The position numbers were made by a program, and so were the translations under genes. DNA of 46,850 nt from an uncultured Pseudomonadota bacterium. GTDB taxonomy: Bacteria > Pseudomonadota > Alphaproteobacteria > Rs-D84. This document shows, in pieces, positions 16,690-25,547 of the stretch. Positions within the stretch are counted from its first letter, which is position 1, and every line of letters begins with the position of its first letter. The stretch lies in the NCBI GenBank assembly GCA_902787305.1, contig CADAFS010000008.1, positions 1 to 46,850 of the forward strand, written 5' to 3'. The notes under the pieces are model-generated. The model ran no database searches, was not told where the DNA came from, and was given only the letters and a program-made list of their open reading frames with translations.

Positions 16690-16788
16690 CTATTCCCGCC
16701 AGGTGACAGTTTCAAACATGGAATTTATTTCGTTGCGGATGGTATCATCGTTAAAAAATGCGCCATTTATTGTGTATGTAAAAAACAT
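16690..16788 (-). other. 32-codon open frame, possible gene 3' fragment
   Basis: From ATG 16788 to TAG 16690, with gene-like codons ('NGAFFNDDTIRNEINSMF'). It has no ribosome site, and the terminator hairpin of the 16850 gene ends right at its ATG. The dispersed repeat follows its stop by a few bases, as with the GlyRS fragment at 45888. It may be a stray 3' end of a gene; I cannot identify it. Confidence 0.3.
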
Positions 16789-16810
16789 CGTCGGCGGTTA
16801 CCCGCCGACG
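16783..16810 (-). terminator. Terminator of the 16850 gene
   Basis: Minus-strand CGTCGGCGG/CCGCCGACG perfect 9-bp stem with a 4-nt loop (16789-16810), followed by ATGTTTTTT. Confidence 0.75.
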
Positions 16811-16849
16811 TGCTCTCCTTCCTTCCGGAAACCGGAAACTTTTTTGGGC

Positions 16850-17188
16850 CTATGCCGCCATCGCGACGGTGCCGTTTGATTTACCTTCGTCCGCGTCCAT
16901 AATACGTTTTGCCTCTGCAAAGACCATTTCTTTGACGCGCAACGCCAAATCACGTGTTTCAAGCGATTCCGCGGCGACATCGAAATTGTCGGTCCGAATT
17001 TGCAATGACACATACGCACCAATCAACGACGGGCGCGGCAAATCTTCAATCGAACGCGGCGCGTTGTTGTGACCGATTTGCAATTCATCGCTAAGCGAAA
17101 TAATTTGCCGGTCGGCGTTTACCCACACGGTTGTGCTAAGCACTTTGTGCAGCGCAATCATGATTTCTTTGATGTTTTTTTGTTGCAT
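16850..17188 (-). CDS. Hypothetical small protein
   Basis: 112 residues, no recognised family. No signal peptide or membrane segment; N-terminal 'KNIKEIMIALHKVL' is helical, followed by strand-rich 'TTVWVNADRQIISLSDEL'. It ends Ala-rich ('NGTVAMAA'). A very strong Shine-Dalgarno (GAAAGGAGGG) precedes the start and it has its own promoter (17363-17392) and terminator. That layout suggests a well-expressed monocistronic gene. The long leader (about 170 nt) may be regulatory; no known riboswitch is apparent. Confidence 0.75.
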   Translation of the reverse strand: MQQKNIKEIMIALHKVLSTTVWVNADRQIISLSDELQIGHNNAPRSIEDLPRPSLIGAYVSLQIRTDNFDVAAESLETRDLALRVKEMVFAEAKRIMDADEGKSNGTVAMAA

Positions 17189-17362
17189 GTGTGTCCCTCC
17201 TTTCTGGGTGTTTTATTTGAAATTTAGCCGGAATTTGTATTTACATCGTGTATTTACATTTTGCCGACTAAAATTTCCAAATTGTTTATTGTTTTGTCCG
17301 AAAATCCGCGGTTTTTACAGATTTTCGAACGATTTTCCTCTGGTCCCGTTGTCTATACAGTG

Positions 17363-17392
17363 ATGATAGAATAAAAACGAATCGCGGGTCAA
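17363..17392 (-). promoter_or_regulatory. Putative promoter of the 16850 gene
   Basis: Minus-strand TTGACC (17392-17387) and TATCAT (17368-17363), 18-nt spacer. The rest of 17189-17445 holds only the leader and AT-rich sequence. Confidence 0.55.
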
Positions 17393-17445
17393 GCGAAAAA
17401 ATAAAAAAAATGAAAAAAATTTAAAAATTTTTTAACCGATTGTAT

Positions 17446-19026
17446 TCAGACGAATTTTTCCGGAATAATTTTTGCAATCGTCTTAAAGATGCGTCTAAAA
17501 ATTGTTGTATCGGGGTCGTGGTGATAAATTTTTGGTGTGTTATTACCGCTTCGAATTCCCATCCAAGTTGTGCGTTTATCTTCAATCGTCACATGCCACG
17601 ATGTTTTTGTATCATCAATAATCATATCGCGCAGTTTTTCTGCGAATTCCGCGCTTTCAAAGATTGCAACATTTTCGGTGTTGTAATACGCGCTGCGCGG
17701 GTCCAGGTTAAAACTGCCTATCCATGAAATTTTGTCGTCGAACACGATGGTCTTGCTGTGCATGACGGAAAAACTTGATTGCTTGCGCATGCGGTCGTGC
17801 CGTTTACCGCGCCGATTTTCCGCCGAAGACATAAATTCATAAACATCAACCCCGTCGCGAATAAGTTTGCGTCTATATTTTTCCCATTTGCCGAAAACGG
17901 TTGGCGCGTTCGTTGATGAAAGTGAATTTGTGACGATTGTGACATGCACGCCGGATTGTTCGATACGTCGCATCATTTGCATCCCACCACGCCCGGGAAC
18001 AAAGTATGCGGCGGACACATAGGCGGACTTTTTTGTTGCGTTCCAAAGTTTATTCAATGTTCGCATAATTTGCCCGGTGTATTTTTCTTTGCGCGACATT
18101 GGCATTTGCACCTTGGCGGGCGTATCGGCAAGGAATTGTCCGCGCCCCCACGAAAAATCAAAATTCTTGCGCCCATATTCCCGCATAACCAGTGAAATAA
18201 TCGTGTTATACCGTCTAAGGTTCCGCGTCCCTATTTGTTCTTGGCGTCGAAATTGTCGGTTTAACTTTTGCATCGCGTGCGCGGAACATGCCTTTGGAAT
18301 AACACCCGCCGGCACCGACAATTCATAGTTCCAATATTCATTAAAACTTTTTGTTGCGTCATGCGTGATGTTTCCAATAAATAAAACATCAGTATCGGAA
18401 AAATTCGCCGCGGTTTCAGGCATGAAATAATTGCTGCCTATATTTCGGCCACCGGTAATCAACGCAACATTATCCACGATAAAAAGTTTATTATGCATGC
18501 GCGAATTTAACCGATTAAAATCCAACAACATTTGTGGATAATACAGCAATCGCGACCGATGCTTTACGGCATTAAAAATTTTTACTTCGATATTCGGGTG
18601 TTGGTTCAGCACGATAACATCGGCGATATCAGAATTCGTTCCATAATCGTCAATAAGGATTCGCACCTTTACCCCCCTATCGGCGGCGTTTTTAAGTTCG
18701 CTTATTAAAACATGTGCGGAAAAATCATTACTATAAATATATGTCTGCAAATCGATTGTTTTTGTCGCCATGCGCGCGAACGCGGCGCGAATGATAAATG
18801 CGGAAAGCCCGTCGTCAATCAGTGTTGCGCCACTAACATTCGTCGCACCGCAAAGTTCTTTTTTATAAACCTTGGCGATTGGTGTTGCGATTGGATTATA
18901 TTCAAAATCTTTTTCGGTGATTTTTGGTTCATAGTTGCGCAACCGTTCGTCCTTCATACTGGTTGGAATCGCGCAACCGAAAAAAGAAAACCGCGTCCAC
19001 GGCAAAATTTTTTTTGTTTTTGTCAT
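17446..19026 (-). CDS. Phospholipase D-type enzyme (cardiolipin synthase-like)
   Basis: 526 residues with two HKD motifs: 'MHNKLFIVD' (His178, Lys180, Asp185) and 'MHSKTIVFDD' (His423, Lys425, Asp430). Each is followed by a Gly/Asn-rich strand ('GGRNIGSNYF', 'GSFNLDPRS'), as in the PLD/cardiolipin synthase superfamily. The arrangement without obvious membrane helices resembles ClsC/YmdC-type proteins, so phosphatidyl transfer making cardiolipin is likely but another phosphodiester activity is possible. Residues 12-18 (ending FFGC) could be a poor lipobox. No Shine-Dalgarno precedes ATG 19026, and a -10 box sits 6 nt upstream, suggesting a leaderless mRNA. Confidence 0.88.
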   Translation of the reverse strand: MTKTKKILPWTRFSFFGCAIPTSMKDERLRNYEPKITEKDFEYNPIATPIAKVYKKELCGATNVSGATLIDDGLSAFIIRAAFARMATKTIDLQTYIYSNDFSAHVLISELKNAADRGVKVRILIDDYGTNSDIADVIVLNQHPNIEVKIFNAVKHRSRLLYYPQMLLDFNRLNSRMHNKLFIVDNVALITGGRNIGSNYFMPETAANFSDTDVLFIGNITHDATKSFNEYWNYELSVPAGVIPKACSAHAMQKLNRQFRRQEQIGTRNLRRYNTIISLVMREYGRKNFDFSWGRGQFLADTPAKVQMPMSRKEKYTGQIMRTLNKLWNATKKSAYVSAAYFVPGRGGMQMMRRIEQSGVHVTIVTNSLSSTNAPTVFGKWEKYRRKLIRDGVDVYEFMSSAENRRGKRHDRMRKQSSFSVMHSKTIVFDDKISWIGSFNLDPRSAYYNTENVAIFESAEFAEKLRDMIIDDTKTSWHVTIEDKRTTWMGIRSGNNTPKIYHHDPDTTIFRRIFKTIAKIIPEKFV

Positions 19027-19032
19027 GACCGT

Positions 19033-19061
19033 ATTATATCAATTTGCATGTTTGCCCGCAA
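19033..19061 (-). promoter_or_regulatory. Putative promoter of PLD-type gene (leaderless)
   Basis: Minus-strand TTGCGG (19061-19056), 17-nt spacer, perfect TATAAT (19038-19033), then 6 nt to the ATG at 19026. Predicted transcription start equals the start codon. Confidence 0.65.
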
Positions 19062-19125
19062 GTTAAAACACCAAAAGATATTATTCATAAAAAGATTTTT
19101 TTTAGAACACATACTCATTTTTCGC

Positions 19126-19155
19126 TTGCGTTAAAATTCTATAAAATGATAAACT
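19126..19155 (+). promoter_or_regulatory. Putative promoter of the 19182 gene
   Basis: TTGCGT (19126-19131), 18-nt spacer, TAAACT (19150-19155). An alternative -10 is TATAAA at 19140. Moderate match only. Confidence 0.4.
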
Positions 19156-19181
19156 TTCCATAAAGGAAGGAAATTTTTACC

Positions 19182-22100
19182 ATGAAACGACTTGCTATAT
19201 TTATTGGTGGACTGCTTGTAATGCCCGCATTTGCTGAGGTTGCACCCGTTTTCATCGACGAAAAAGATGCGATTGAATATGCGGACGGCATGTACGATGA
19301 AAACGGTTTTTTTGTCGCGCCCGAGGAAATTGTTGAAACGGAAACCGAAGCGGACACGCAAAAAGTGCAGACGCCGGTAAAAATTTCGCGCGCACCCGTG
19401 AACGCAACACCGGTTGCAAATCGAACAACCACAACGCGTGCAATGCCCGCATCGGCGGGTGCGACGACGGCGTCGGGTCGCGGGTCGGCAAATGGAAATT
19501 CATCGCGTGTTGTTGCGGCACGAACAACAACCGCAACGCCACGCGCAACCGCATCACGTACGGTCGCATCGCGTGGAACGACGGCCACATCACCGCGTAC
19601 GGGCACGACATCAACACGAACCGCAACATCAACGGCGGCAACCCGTGCGGCGGCGGCAAGGACGACCGGCGGCGCAACACGTGCGGTGACACCAAGTGCG
19701 GGCGCAAGTGTGGCGCGCACGGCGACAAGTACCGGACGCACGACCGCGGCGCGAACCGCAACGGCGGCGGGCACGGCGCGTGCAACAACCACCGGGGCAG
19801 AGCGGATATCTATACGTGGTGGTGCGACAACGGGTAATGTTGCCTCGGCAAGTCCGGTTATTTCCGTATCGGGTGGATCGTCTAAACTTCTCAACAGTCA
19901 GGAAAAGCTTTACAATCCAAATGATCGTATGGCATCAATTCGCCGGACACCAACAATTCGTATGTCGTCGCTAAACGGAATATCTGCGGAAACGACGGCG
20001 GTTTCCACCATGTCATTGGAAGATATGGACGACCTGGCCGAACTTACGGATTATTGCAAGGCCCAGTATGCAAACTGTATGGATAATTATTGCAACGTCT
20101 TGGACGATAACCAGGGCCGGTGCAGTTGCAGTGCGAACATAAAAAACTATGCCAAGGCAGAGCAGGCGCTAAAAACCGCAACCGAAGAATTACAAGATGT
20201 CGCGCAAAAAATCCAATACATCGGCCTTACCACGCGTGAGGTTGAAACCCTGTTCACGGAAACGATTGCCGAAGAAACAATGCGCACCAAGGGCACGGAC
20301 AACAGCCAACTTCAGGCGAGTCTTAACAAGATAAAAGATATGATTATCGATGTGAAATCCGGCACCGCCACCAGCAGCGCCAGCAACGATATCCTGGGGT
20401 TAAACTTTGACCTTTCGGGGTTGCTTGAATTTTCCTTTGACAGCACCGGTTTCGACCTTGGATCGCTTTTCGGCACCACGAACACGAACAGTGTTAGCAA
20501 CCAACGCGGTGAAGAACTTTATAAAACCGCGGCGGCGCGTTGCAAATCATCGGTGTTAAAGGCATGCACGGCGCGTGGTGTTGACGCGTCACTTGTCACG
20601 AACGCGTACGATTTGGAAATCGACCGCGAATGCATGGCATATGAACGCAGTTTGAACGATTCTAACGACCAAATGTTGGCGACGGTTCGGAATGCGAAAA
20701 ACGTTTTGCAAAAGGCGCGCCTTATGGTCGCGCAACAAAAGAACGCATACGACATGCGCGGTTGTATAAATGCACTTGACGCATGTATGCAGGATGAATT
20801 TGTCTGTGGTTCGGATTATGAAAATTGCCTTGACCCGACGGGCCGTTATATCGTGAACGGTGAAATCGTCATCGGCAGTCAACCCGGCCACGCCATCGAC
20901 CCAGAAATTTCATCGCGTGTGTCCAGTGTGATGACCAGTGACGTTTGCCGTGTGAACCTGTACCGGACATGGGATATGGTTCCGGGAACATGTAACGCGC
21001 ATGTTGCAACAGAATATGGTCAGTCAGCGCCGAATTATACGGATTATCCAACCGAATATCAAGGCAACGCCTGGGGCAGTGGCACCGAAGACACATTGTC
21101 GAAATACATTGAAAAAACTGTGACAGGTAATTACCCGGCCAAGACCAGTGAAAATATGTCACTGTATCTGCAAAACAAAATCGGGTACAATCAAAAAGAC
21201 CGCAATTATGGTATGTGCATGTCGGTCCTTAACAAGTGCCAGGATTACACATACACCCGCGGCACCGGCACATCCGCGCAATACGAACCCGCGAACCAGG
21301 TTGTTCAACAATACCTTGCGCGCGTTTTGGTCCAGATCAAGGCGAAACAGGATGAAATCCTGGCCAACTATGCCGAAACATGCGTTAGTGACGTCACATC
21401 GTGCCTGGGGCAGAACGGTTATCCAACCGAAGATCCGGATGAATGGGATAGAGCCGAATATGATACAAACAGAACCAAAATGAATATCGCGGTCAACGCG
21501 TGCCGTGCACAAATCGTCACATGTATGTCGGTGAACGGATATTCAATCGACACACCAACACCGACGGAAATGAATTGCTGGGTCCAGGGATTATTATACA
21601 GCACATCCACCGGCGAATGTATGCGTAATAACCTTAAACAAGATTGTGATGATGGTGAGTATTTGTGTCAGTATACAGGGGTGTGTTTAAAAGAGGGTGA
21701 AACCTGTGAACCGCAAGAATATACCGTGAACATAAATTGTAATGGTGGGGCACCTACTACCATTCAGCCTAAAACTACAACGAATAAAGTTTTGTATTTA
21801 AACGAAACATGGTGTAGGCGTTCGGGGTATACTCTTGATGTGTGGAGATGTGGTCAAAATAATATCGATTTTCTGCCAAATACAAATTATAGGCCAGCAA
21901 CAGACAATACGACATGTAGGGCTATATGGAATTCTAACACACCCACACCACCAGAACCGGAATATACCGTAATAATTAAATGCAGCAATAAACAACCTAA
22001 CACTTTCATAAGTGGCGCTGGTGAAGTCGTTCCCATAGAAGGTTGCCCAATAGGGTCGTGTGGTCAGGTTAGTACCGAAGATGGGTGTATATATTTAGAT

Positions 22101-23558
22101 GTGACGTCATCTGGTAATCCGCATTATTGCAATTGGGGTTCTTCTGGTTCTGAGGATAGCATTGTGTGGCAATGTAATGGCCTCCCAGTAGCTAAAAACG
22201 GTAGGTTTTGTCCAACAGAAGATAATGTTACATGTGGGGTTACAAACAAAACTGGTCCTGGCACATCCGATCCGGAATGGGTGACGGTTAACTTTAATTA
22301 TGGAACCGCGACCGGCGTGACACCTGCGAATCCATCAAAGTTATATGTTGATGCCACACACCAGGCCTGCTACGATGCTTATGATACCACCGCAACTGTC
22401 GGTGGGGAAAAATGTCCGGCAAATATCGTGTATAACATTACTGTTCCATCTGCAACGGGGGTGGTATTTGATGGTTTTTATAATGGCAATACTGAATACA
22501 TCAATGAAAACGGCGTGATACAAAACGCGTTTTACAACATTGATGGCAATATCACCCTTACAGCACATTGGAAATCCCCTGCTGCGGGTGGCATGCGTTA
22601 TGTGCAAATAGAGAATAATGGTGGTGAGCGCACACCGCGAACCAGGGGAAACTCGTGGGAACTTAAGACAGTATGGATTGACACCGACGGCAGTACGTGC
22701 CAGTATCCTGGTGTTTATATTGCCGACCCAAATACCAATATGGTTGTGTGCACTTCACCCGTGGACACCATTGGTTGGTGGGTTAAACCCGGCAGTCGCA
22801 GTTCCGGTTTTTACGTCGATGTCAATGGCGAAAAGGTTTTATTCGCGCGTGAATGGGGTGAAATTGTCACGGAAAACATTGGTAAATTTGCCGCGACCGA
22901 CCCGGACACGACACTTGTTGCAACACCCACGGTATATGATACCAACGTTGGATATGTTTCGTTTGATGAAGTGGGTAAAACATGGACGGATACTTATTCA
23001 ACTTCTCAGGTTGATCAGTACGCCTACCTTCACAACAAGTTTAATATAGATTTCTATCCAAATCGTCCGGGCCTAAGTGGTTCGCAAGATCCAACCGATA
23101 CATATACATACATCGAAGGTGATAATTACTATAAACGAAACGGAAGCCCAACCAACAAGGCCCCAACGATTACCGAAAGCGGCTATAAGTTCCGTGGATT
23201 TTATCCGGGACCATTACCCGCGGTATCGGGCGATAGTTCAACCGGAATGGTTTGGCCGGCCACCACGGGCGGGATGAGTCCGGTGACACTATCAAATAAA
23301 AAATGGGTTCTTGTGACGGATAATCCGGATTTCCAAACATTGAACCTGTATGCCGCCTGGGCCAAGAATTGCCCAAGCCCACTTCCCGCCGGGATGGCAA
23401 AATGTAATTTGACAATCGGTACGAATGGTTCGGTCACATATGCCGTTGAATGTCAGAATGGATATGAAATGCAAGGCGCGGGCGCCGATGCAAAATGTGT
23501 GGATCCAAATGCCGGCGATTGGCACAACATAGAATTCACCGGCGCCACGGCGGATTAA
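19182..23558 (+). CDS. Large secreted Cys-rich protein with InlB-type repeats
   Basis: 1458 residues. A signal peptide is followed by (a) an acidic stretch to about 60; (b) a Thr/Ala/Arg-rich low-complexity region, about 68-215; (c) a Cys-module region from about 288, with C-x6-C-x4-C...GRC (292, 299, 304, 314), then more C-x6-C pairs ('CMSVLNKC', 'CVSDVTSC', 'CRAQIVTC'); (d) from about 850, beta-rich segments with the look of Listeria-Bacteroides InlB B-repeats ('VTVNFNYGTATG', 'FDGFYNGNTEYI', 'GNITLTAHW'); (e) a final module with 'YAAWAKNC'. No sorting signal or barrel end is visible. Probably a surface or periplasmic adhesin-like protein; function unknown. Strong AAAGGAAGGAAA ribosome site. 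The next gene shares module (e). Confidence 0.85.
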   Translation: MKRLAIFIGGLLVMPAFAEVAPVFIDEKDAIEYADGMYDENGFFVAPEEIVETETEADTQKVQTPVKISRAPVNATPVANRTTTTRAMPASAGATTASGRGSANGNSSRVVAARTTTATPRATASRTVASRGTTATSPRTGTTSTRTATSTAATRAAAARTTGGATRAVTPSAGASVARTATSTGRTTAARTATAAGTARATTTGAERISIRGGATTGNVASASPVISVSGGSSKLLNSQEKLYNPNDRMASIRRTPTIRMSSLNGISAETTAVSTMSLEDMDDLAELTDYCKAQYANCMDNYCNVLDDNQGRCSCSANIKNYAKAEQALKTATEELQDVAQKIQYIGLTTREVETLFTETIAEETMRTKGTDNSQLQASLNKIKDMIIDVKSGTATSSASNDILGLNFDLSGLLEFSFDSTGFDLGSLFGTTNTNSVSNQRGEELYKTAAARCKSSVLKACTARGVDASLVTNAYDLEIDRECMAYERSLNDSNDQMLATVRNAKNVLQKARLMVAQQKNAYDMRGCINALDACMQDEFVCGSDYENCLDPTGRYIVNGEIVIGSQPGHAIDPEISSRVSSVMTSDVCRVNLYRTWDMVPGTCNAHVATEYGQSAPNYTDYPTEYQGNAWGSGTEDTLSKYIEKTVTGNYPAKTSENMSLYLQNKIGYNQKDRNYGMCMSVLNKCQDYTYTRGTGTSAQYEPANQVVQQYLARVLVQIKAKQDEILANYAETCVSDVTSCLGQNGYPTEDPDEWDRAEYDTNRTKMNIAVNACRAQIVTCMSVNGYSIDTPTPTEMNCWVQGLLYSTSTGECMRNNLKQDCDDGEYLCQYTGVCLKEGETCEPQEYTVNINCNGGAPTTIQPKTTTNKVLYLNETWCRRSGYTLDVWRCGQNNIDFLPNTNYRPATDNTTCRAIWNSNTPTPPEPEYTVIIKCSNKQPNTFISGAGEVVPIEGCPIGSCGQVSTEDGCIYLDVTSSGNPHYCNWGSSGSEDSIVWQCNGLPVAKNGRFCPTEDNVTCGVTNKTGPGTSDPEWVTVNFNYGTATGVTPANPSKLYVDATHQACYDAYDTTATVGGEKCPANIVYNITVPSATGVVFDGFYNGNTEYINENGVIQNAFYNIDGNITLTAHWKSPAAGGMRYVQIENNGGERTPRTRGNSWELKTVWIDTDGSTCQYPGVYIADPNTNMVVCTSPVDTIGWWVKPGSRSSGFYVDVNGEKVLFAREWGEIVTENIGKFAATDPDTTLVATPTVYDTNVGYVSFDEVGKTWTDTYSTSQVDQYAYLHNKFNIDFYPNRPGLSGSQDPTDTYTYIEGDNYYKRNGSPTNKAPTITESGYKFRGFYPGPLPAVSGDSSTGMVWPATTGGMSPVTLSNKKWVLVTDNPDFQTLNLYAAWAKNCPSPLPAGMAKCNLTIGTNGSVTYAVECQNGYEMQGAGADAKCVDPNAGDWHNIEFTGATAD

Positions 23559-23559
23559 T

Positions 23560-23581
23560 AATCCCGGCGCAGGCCGGGATT
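23560..23581 (+). repeat. Palindrome AATCCCGGC/GCCGGGATT
   Basis: Perfect 9-bp stem with GCAG loop right after the stop of the 1458-residue protein. No T-run follows, so it resembles a dispersed palindromic unit more than a terminator. Confidence 0.6.
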
Positions 23582-23648
23582 CGGTACGAACAAAGTGAAG
23601 CATTTGCGTCGCAGACATTGAATAAAAACAAAATAAAGAAAGCATACT

Positions 23649-25094
23649 ATGAAACGTTTTTTGACATGTGCGTTGTGTTTTGTATCATTACCGGCAATCG
23701 CCGTGACACTTTATTATGAACAGGGCGGCATGTGTTCTGGGTTATACCGTAGTCCGGGTTGTACCGGCACGCGGGTCACGCACCTTAGCGTGACACCGGA
23801 TGCGGACACCACTTTTACCGGATTCAAGGTAAATGGCCAAACAATTGTCGATGCAAATGGAAATGTTGCCGCGGGCGCATCGGAAATTTTACGCAACGCC
23901 GGAAATGTCGGTTCAAAAATCCCACAAAGTTACGATTGCAAATCCGGATTTTCAAAGAACAATAATGGTATTTGCGTCGACCCCAGTGGTAATATAACAT
24001 ATGTCGATTTTGAAAATGGTAATGAAGATGGTGGTTATGAAATTTCTTATAATGAAGTTGGTGGCCGTGGTGGTGCCGGCAGTAACGAGTGCGTTCATTC
24101 AAAGTTCAAGGTAAAGATTCATTGGTGTCCACCAAAGTATGATGCTTACACTAACCCAAATTGGACAGCCTATAGTGGATGGAATCCTTATGCTAATCCG
24201 GTTGTTCCGGCGGGGTTTGATTATCCGGAACTTTGGCCAAGCGCTAGCGATTGTAACACACCTGATGAGATATTGTATTACGATTGGAAAGATAGGGGAA
24301 CATCAAGTGCATCGTATCACAGAGATTCGTATACGGGGCCATTAGTGACAGAAATAAATAAACCGGCGGGTAAATTTAACGATTGGACATTACGTGGTTT
24401 TTATTTACTTGAAGACGATTTGTCTGTGATTCCATCGGGTTGTAACGCGGGCACCAATGTCACATATAATCCGGTTTGTTATAACTACTGGGGGCAACGA
24501 AATTATTTCGCGAAACGTCGTGTGGTGACCAAGACAAATACCGAAGGCACGGCGCGTTTGGGACTGCCGAAACCGAATGGCAATACCGAAACGGGGTATA
24601 TTGATTTAGATGATAGTCATGACGGCGCAAATGGTGCATGGTCCAATACACGTTGGACTGTATACGATTGTTCAATTACTCATGCCCAGGCCGAACAAAA
24701 AACATATCACCTTTATGCCGCCTGGGCGCGAAATTGTGTGCAACCAAATAGTGGAACCTGTAATCTGGCGATAAGACGCACGGGGCTCTATCAAAACAAT
24801 AACAAGGGTGACGCGTTTTATACGACAACTTGCAACGGTGGTGCAACACCGGAAAATAATGGCGCGTATAATCCAATCTGTCCGGAAAAGTGTGCTCTCA
24901 ACAACCTTAGTGCTTGCTCTAAAAACGAATGTTTAAATTTATCTGGAACTAATTGGTGTGCCGGGACACCGCAATGTGTATTGGGGGCTTCTGCGCGAAG
25001 ATGTTGTGTTGGTAGTTTAGGCAACTGCACAACACAAAAGGATTGCGAATCCGTTGGTGGAACGTGGAATGGAACGACTTGTTCCGGGCGGTAA
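23649..25094 (+). CDS. Secreted Cys-rich protein, shares modules with upstream gene
   Basis: 481 residues. The signal peptide runs to about residue 18 ('LPAIA'). The body contains 'WTLRGFYLLEDD' and 'HLYAAWARNC', matching 'YKFRGFYPG' and 'LYAAWAKNC' of the preceding protein. These are InlB-repeat-like endings followed by a Cys pair. The last 90 residues are a dense Cys domain (about 15 Cys, e.g. 'CALNNLSACSKNEC', 'ARRCCVGSLGNC') that looks like a small disulphide-knotted domain. Exported, function unknown. It sits 90 nt after the larger gene in the same orientation, separated by a palindrome, and probably forms one unit with it. Confidence 0.82.
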   Translation: MKRFLTCALCFVSLPAIAVTLYYEQGGMCSGLYRSPGCTGTRVTHLSVTPDADTTFTGFKVNGQTIVDANGNVAAGASEILRNAGNVGSKIPQSYDCKSGFSKNNNGICVDPSGNITYVDFENGNEDGGYEISYNEVGGRGGAGSNECVHSKFKVKIHWCPPKYDAYTNPNWTAYSGWNPYANPVVPAGFDYPELWPSASDCNTPDEILYYDWKDRGTSSASYHRDSYTGPLVTEINKPAGKFNDWTLRGFYLLEDDLSVIPSGCNAGTNVTYNPVCYNYWGQRNYFAKRRVVTKTNTEGTARLGLPKPNGNTETGYIDLDDSHDGANGAWSNTRWTVYDCSITHAQAEQKTYHLYAAWARNCVQPNSGTCNLAIRRTGLYQNNNKGDAFYTTTCNGGATPENNGAYNPICPEKCALNNLSACSKNECLNLSGTNWCAGTPQCVLGASARRCCVGSLGNCTTQKDCESVGGTWNGTTCSGR

Positions 25095-25131
25095 TCAAAC
25101 CAAAAATAACGGGGCGTTGCCACGTTTTTTC

Positions 25132-25228
25132 TGTTGTCATACCGCACTTGATGCGGTATCTCATCAAACAAGTTGCGGAAGAATTCTCTAAAACTTTGCA
25201 AAGATCCCGCGCTACCGCGGGATGACAA
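25132..25228. repeat. 97-bp palindromic element with terminal inverted repeats
   Basis: The ends are GTTGTCATACCGC and, inverted, GTTGTCATCCCGC. Each end folds into its own hairpin: ATACCGCA/TGCGGTAT (138-158 of the 25 kb block) and ATCCCGCG/CGCGGGAT (25203-25222). The second stem is identical to one at 10987-11006. The inner 44 nt are AT-rich with no open frame. This looks like a miniature mobile or palindromic repeat. Confidence 0.65.
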
Positions 25229-25234
25229 CGAAAC

Positions 25235-25256
25235 GCCCACTAACCACTTGCCACCA
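25235..25256 (-). repeat. GTTAGTG-type repeat after ihfA
   Basis: On the minus strand, immediately past the ihfA stop: AGTGATGGTGGCAAGTGG then TTAGTGGG. It matches the tail of the dispersed repeat at 16616 and 45822. Confidence 0.45.
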
Positions 25257-25544
25257 TCACTTCTTTGAAACCCGTGCGCGGAATTCCGCACATGGCCGGA
25301 AAGACACAACGCGTCGTGCCGTCACAATTGCCATCTCGCCGGTCTTGGGGTTGCGACCCACACGCGCCGATTTATCCAAAATCTTGAACGTGCCGAACCC
25401 GGCGACCTTTACCTCTTCGCCATTTATCAACGCTTCACATATTTCATCAAATATCACATCAACCAGTTTCCCCGACTGTGTCGCCGTAAAACCAAAATCA
25501 TCACGCAATATCGTTGCCAAATCATTTCTTGTCATTGTTGCCAT
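25257..25544 (-). CDS. ihfA: Integration host factor alpha subunit (HU/IHF family)
   Basis: 95 residues, typical length. The DNA-bending arm signature 'VGRNPKTGE' followed by 'VTARRVVSFRPC' marks the IHF-alpha branch of the HU family. The usual Pro before GRNP is Val here; in IHF that position intercalates or shapes the arm tip, so bending could be altered. It starts 3 nt after the fabH stop, and the ATAAGGG ribosome site lies in the fabH end. fabH-ihfA is a conserved alphaproteobacterial order, which supports ihfA over hupB. Confidence 0.85.
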   Translation of the reverse strand: MATMTRNDLATILRDDFGFTATQSGKLVDVIFDEICEALINGEEVKVAGFGTFKILDKSARVGRNPKTGEMAIVTARRVVSFRPCAEFRARVSKK

Positions 25545-25547
25545 TTT

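Noticed and set aside
19139-19894. 251-codon minus-strand frame
   Set aside because: Antisense image of the Thr/Ala/Arg-rich tract (Val/Ala/Arg-only product).
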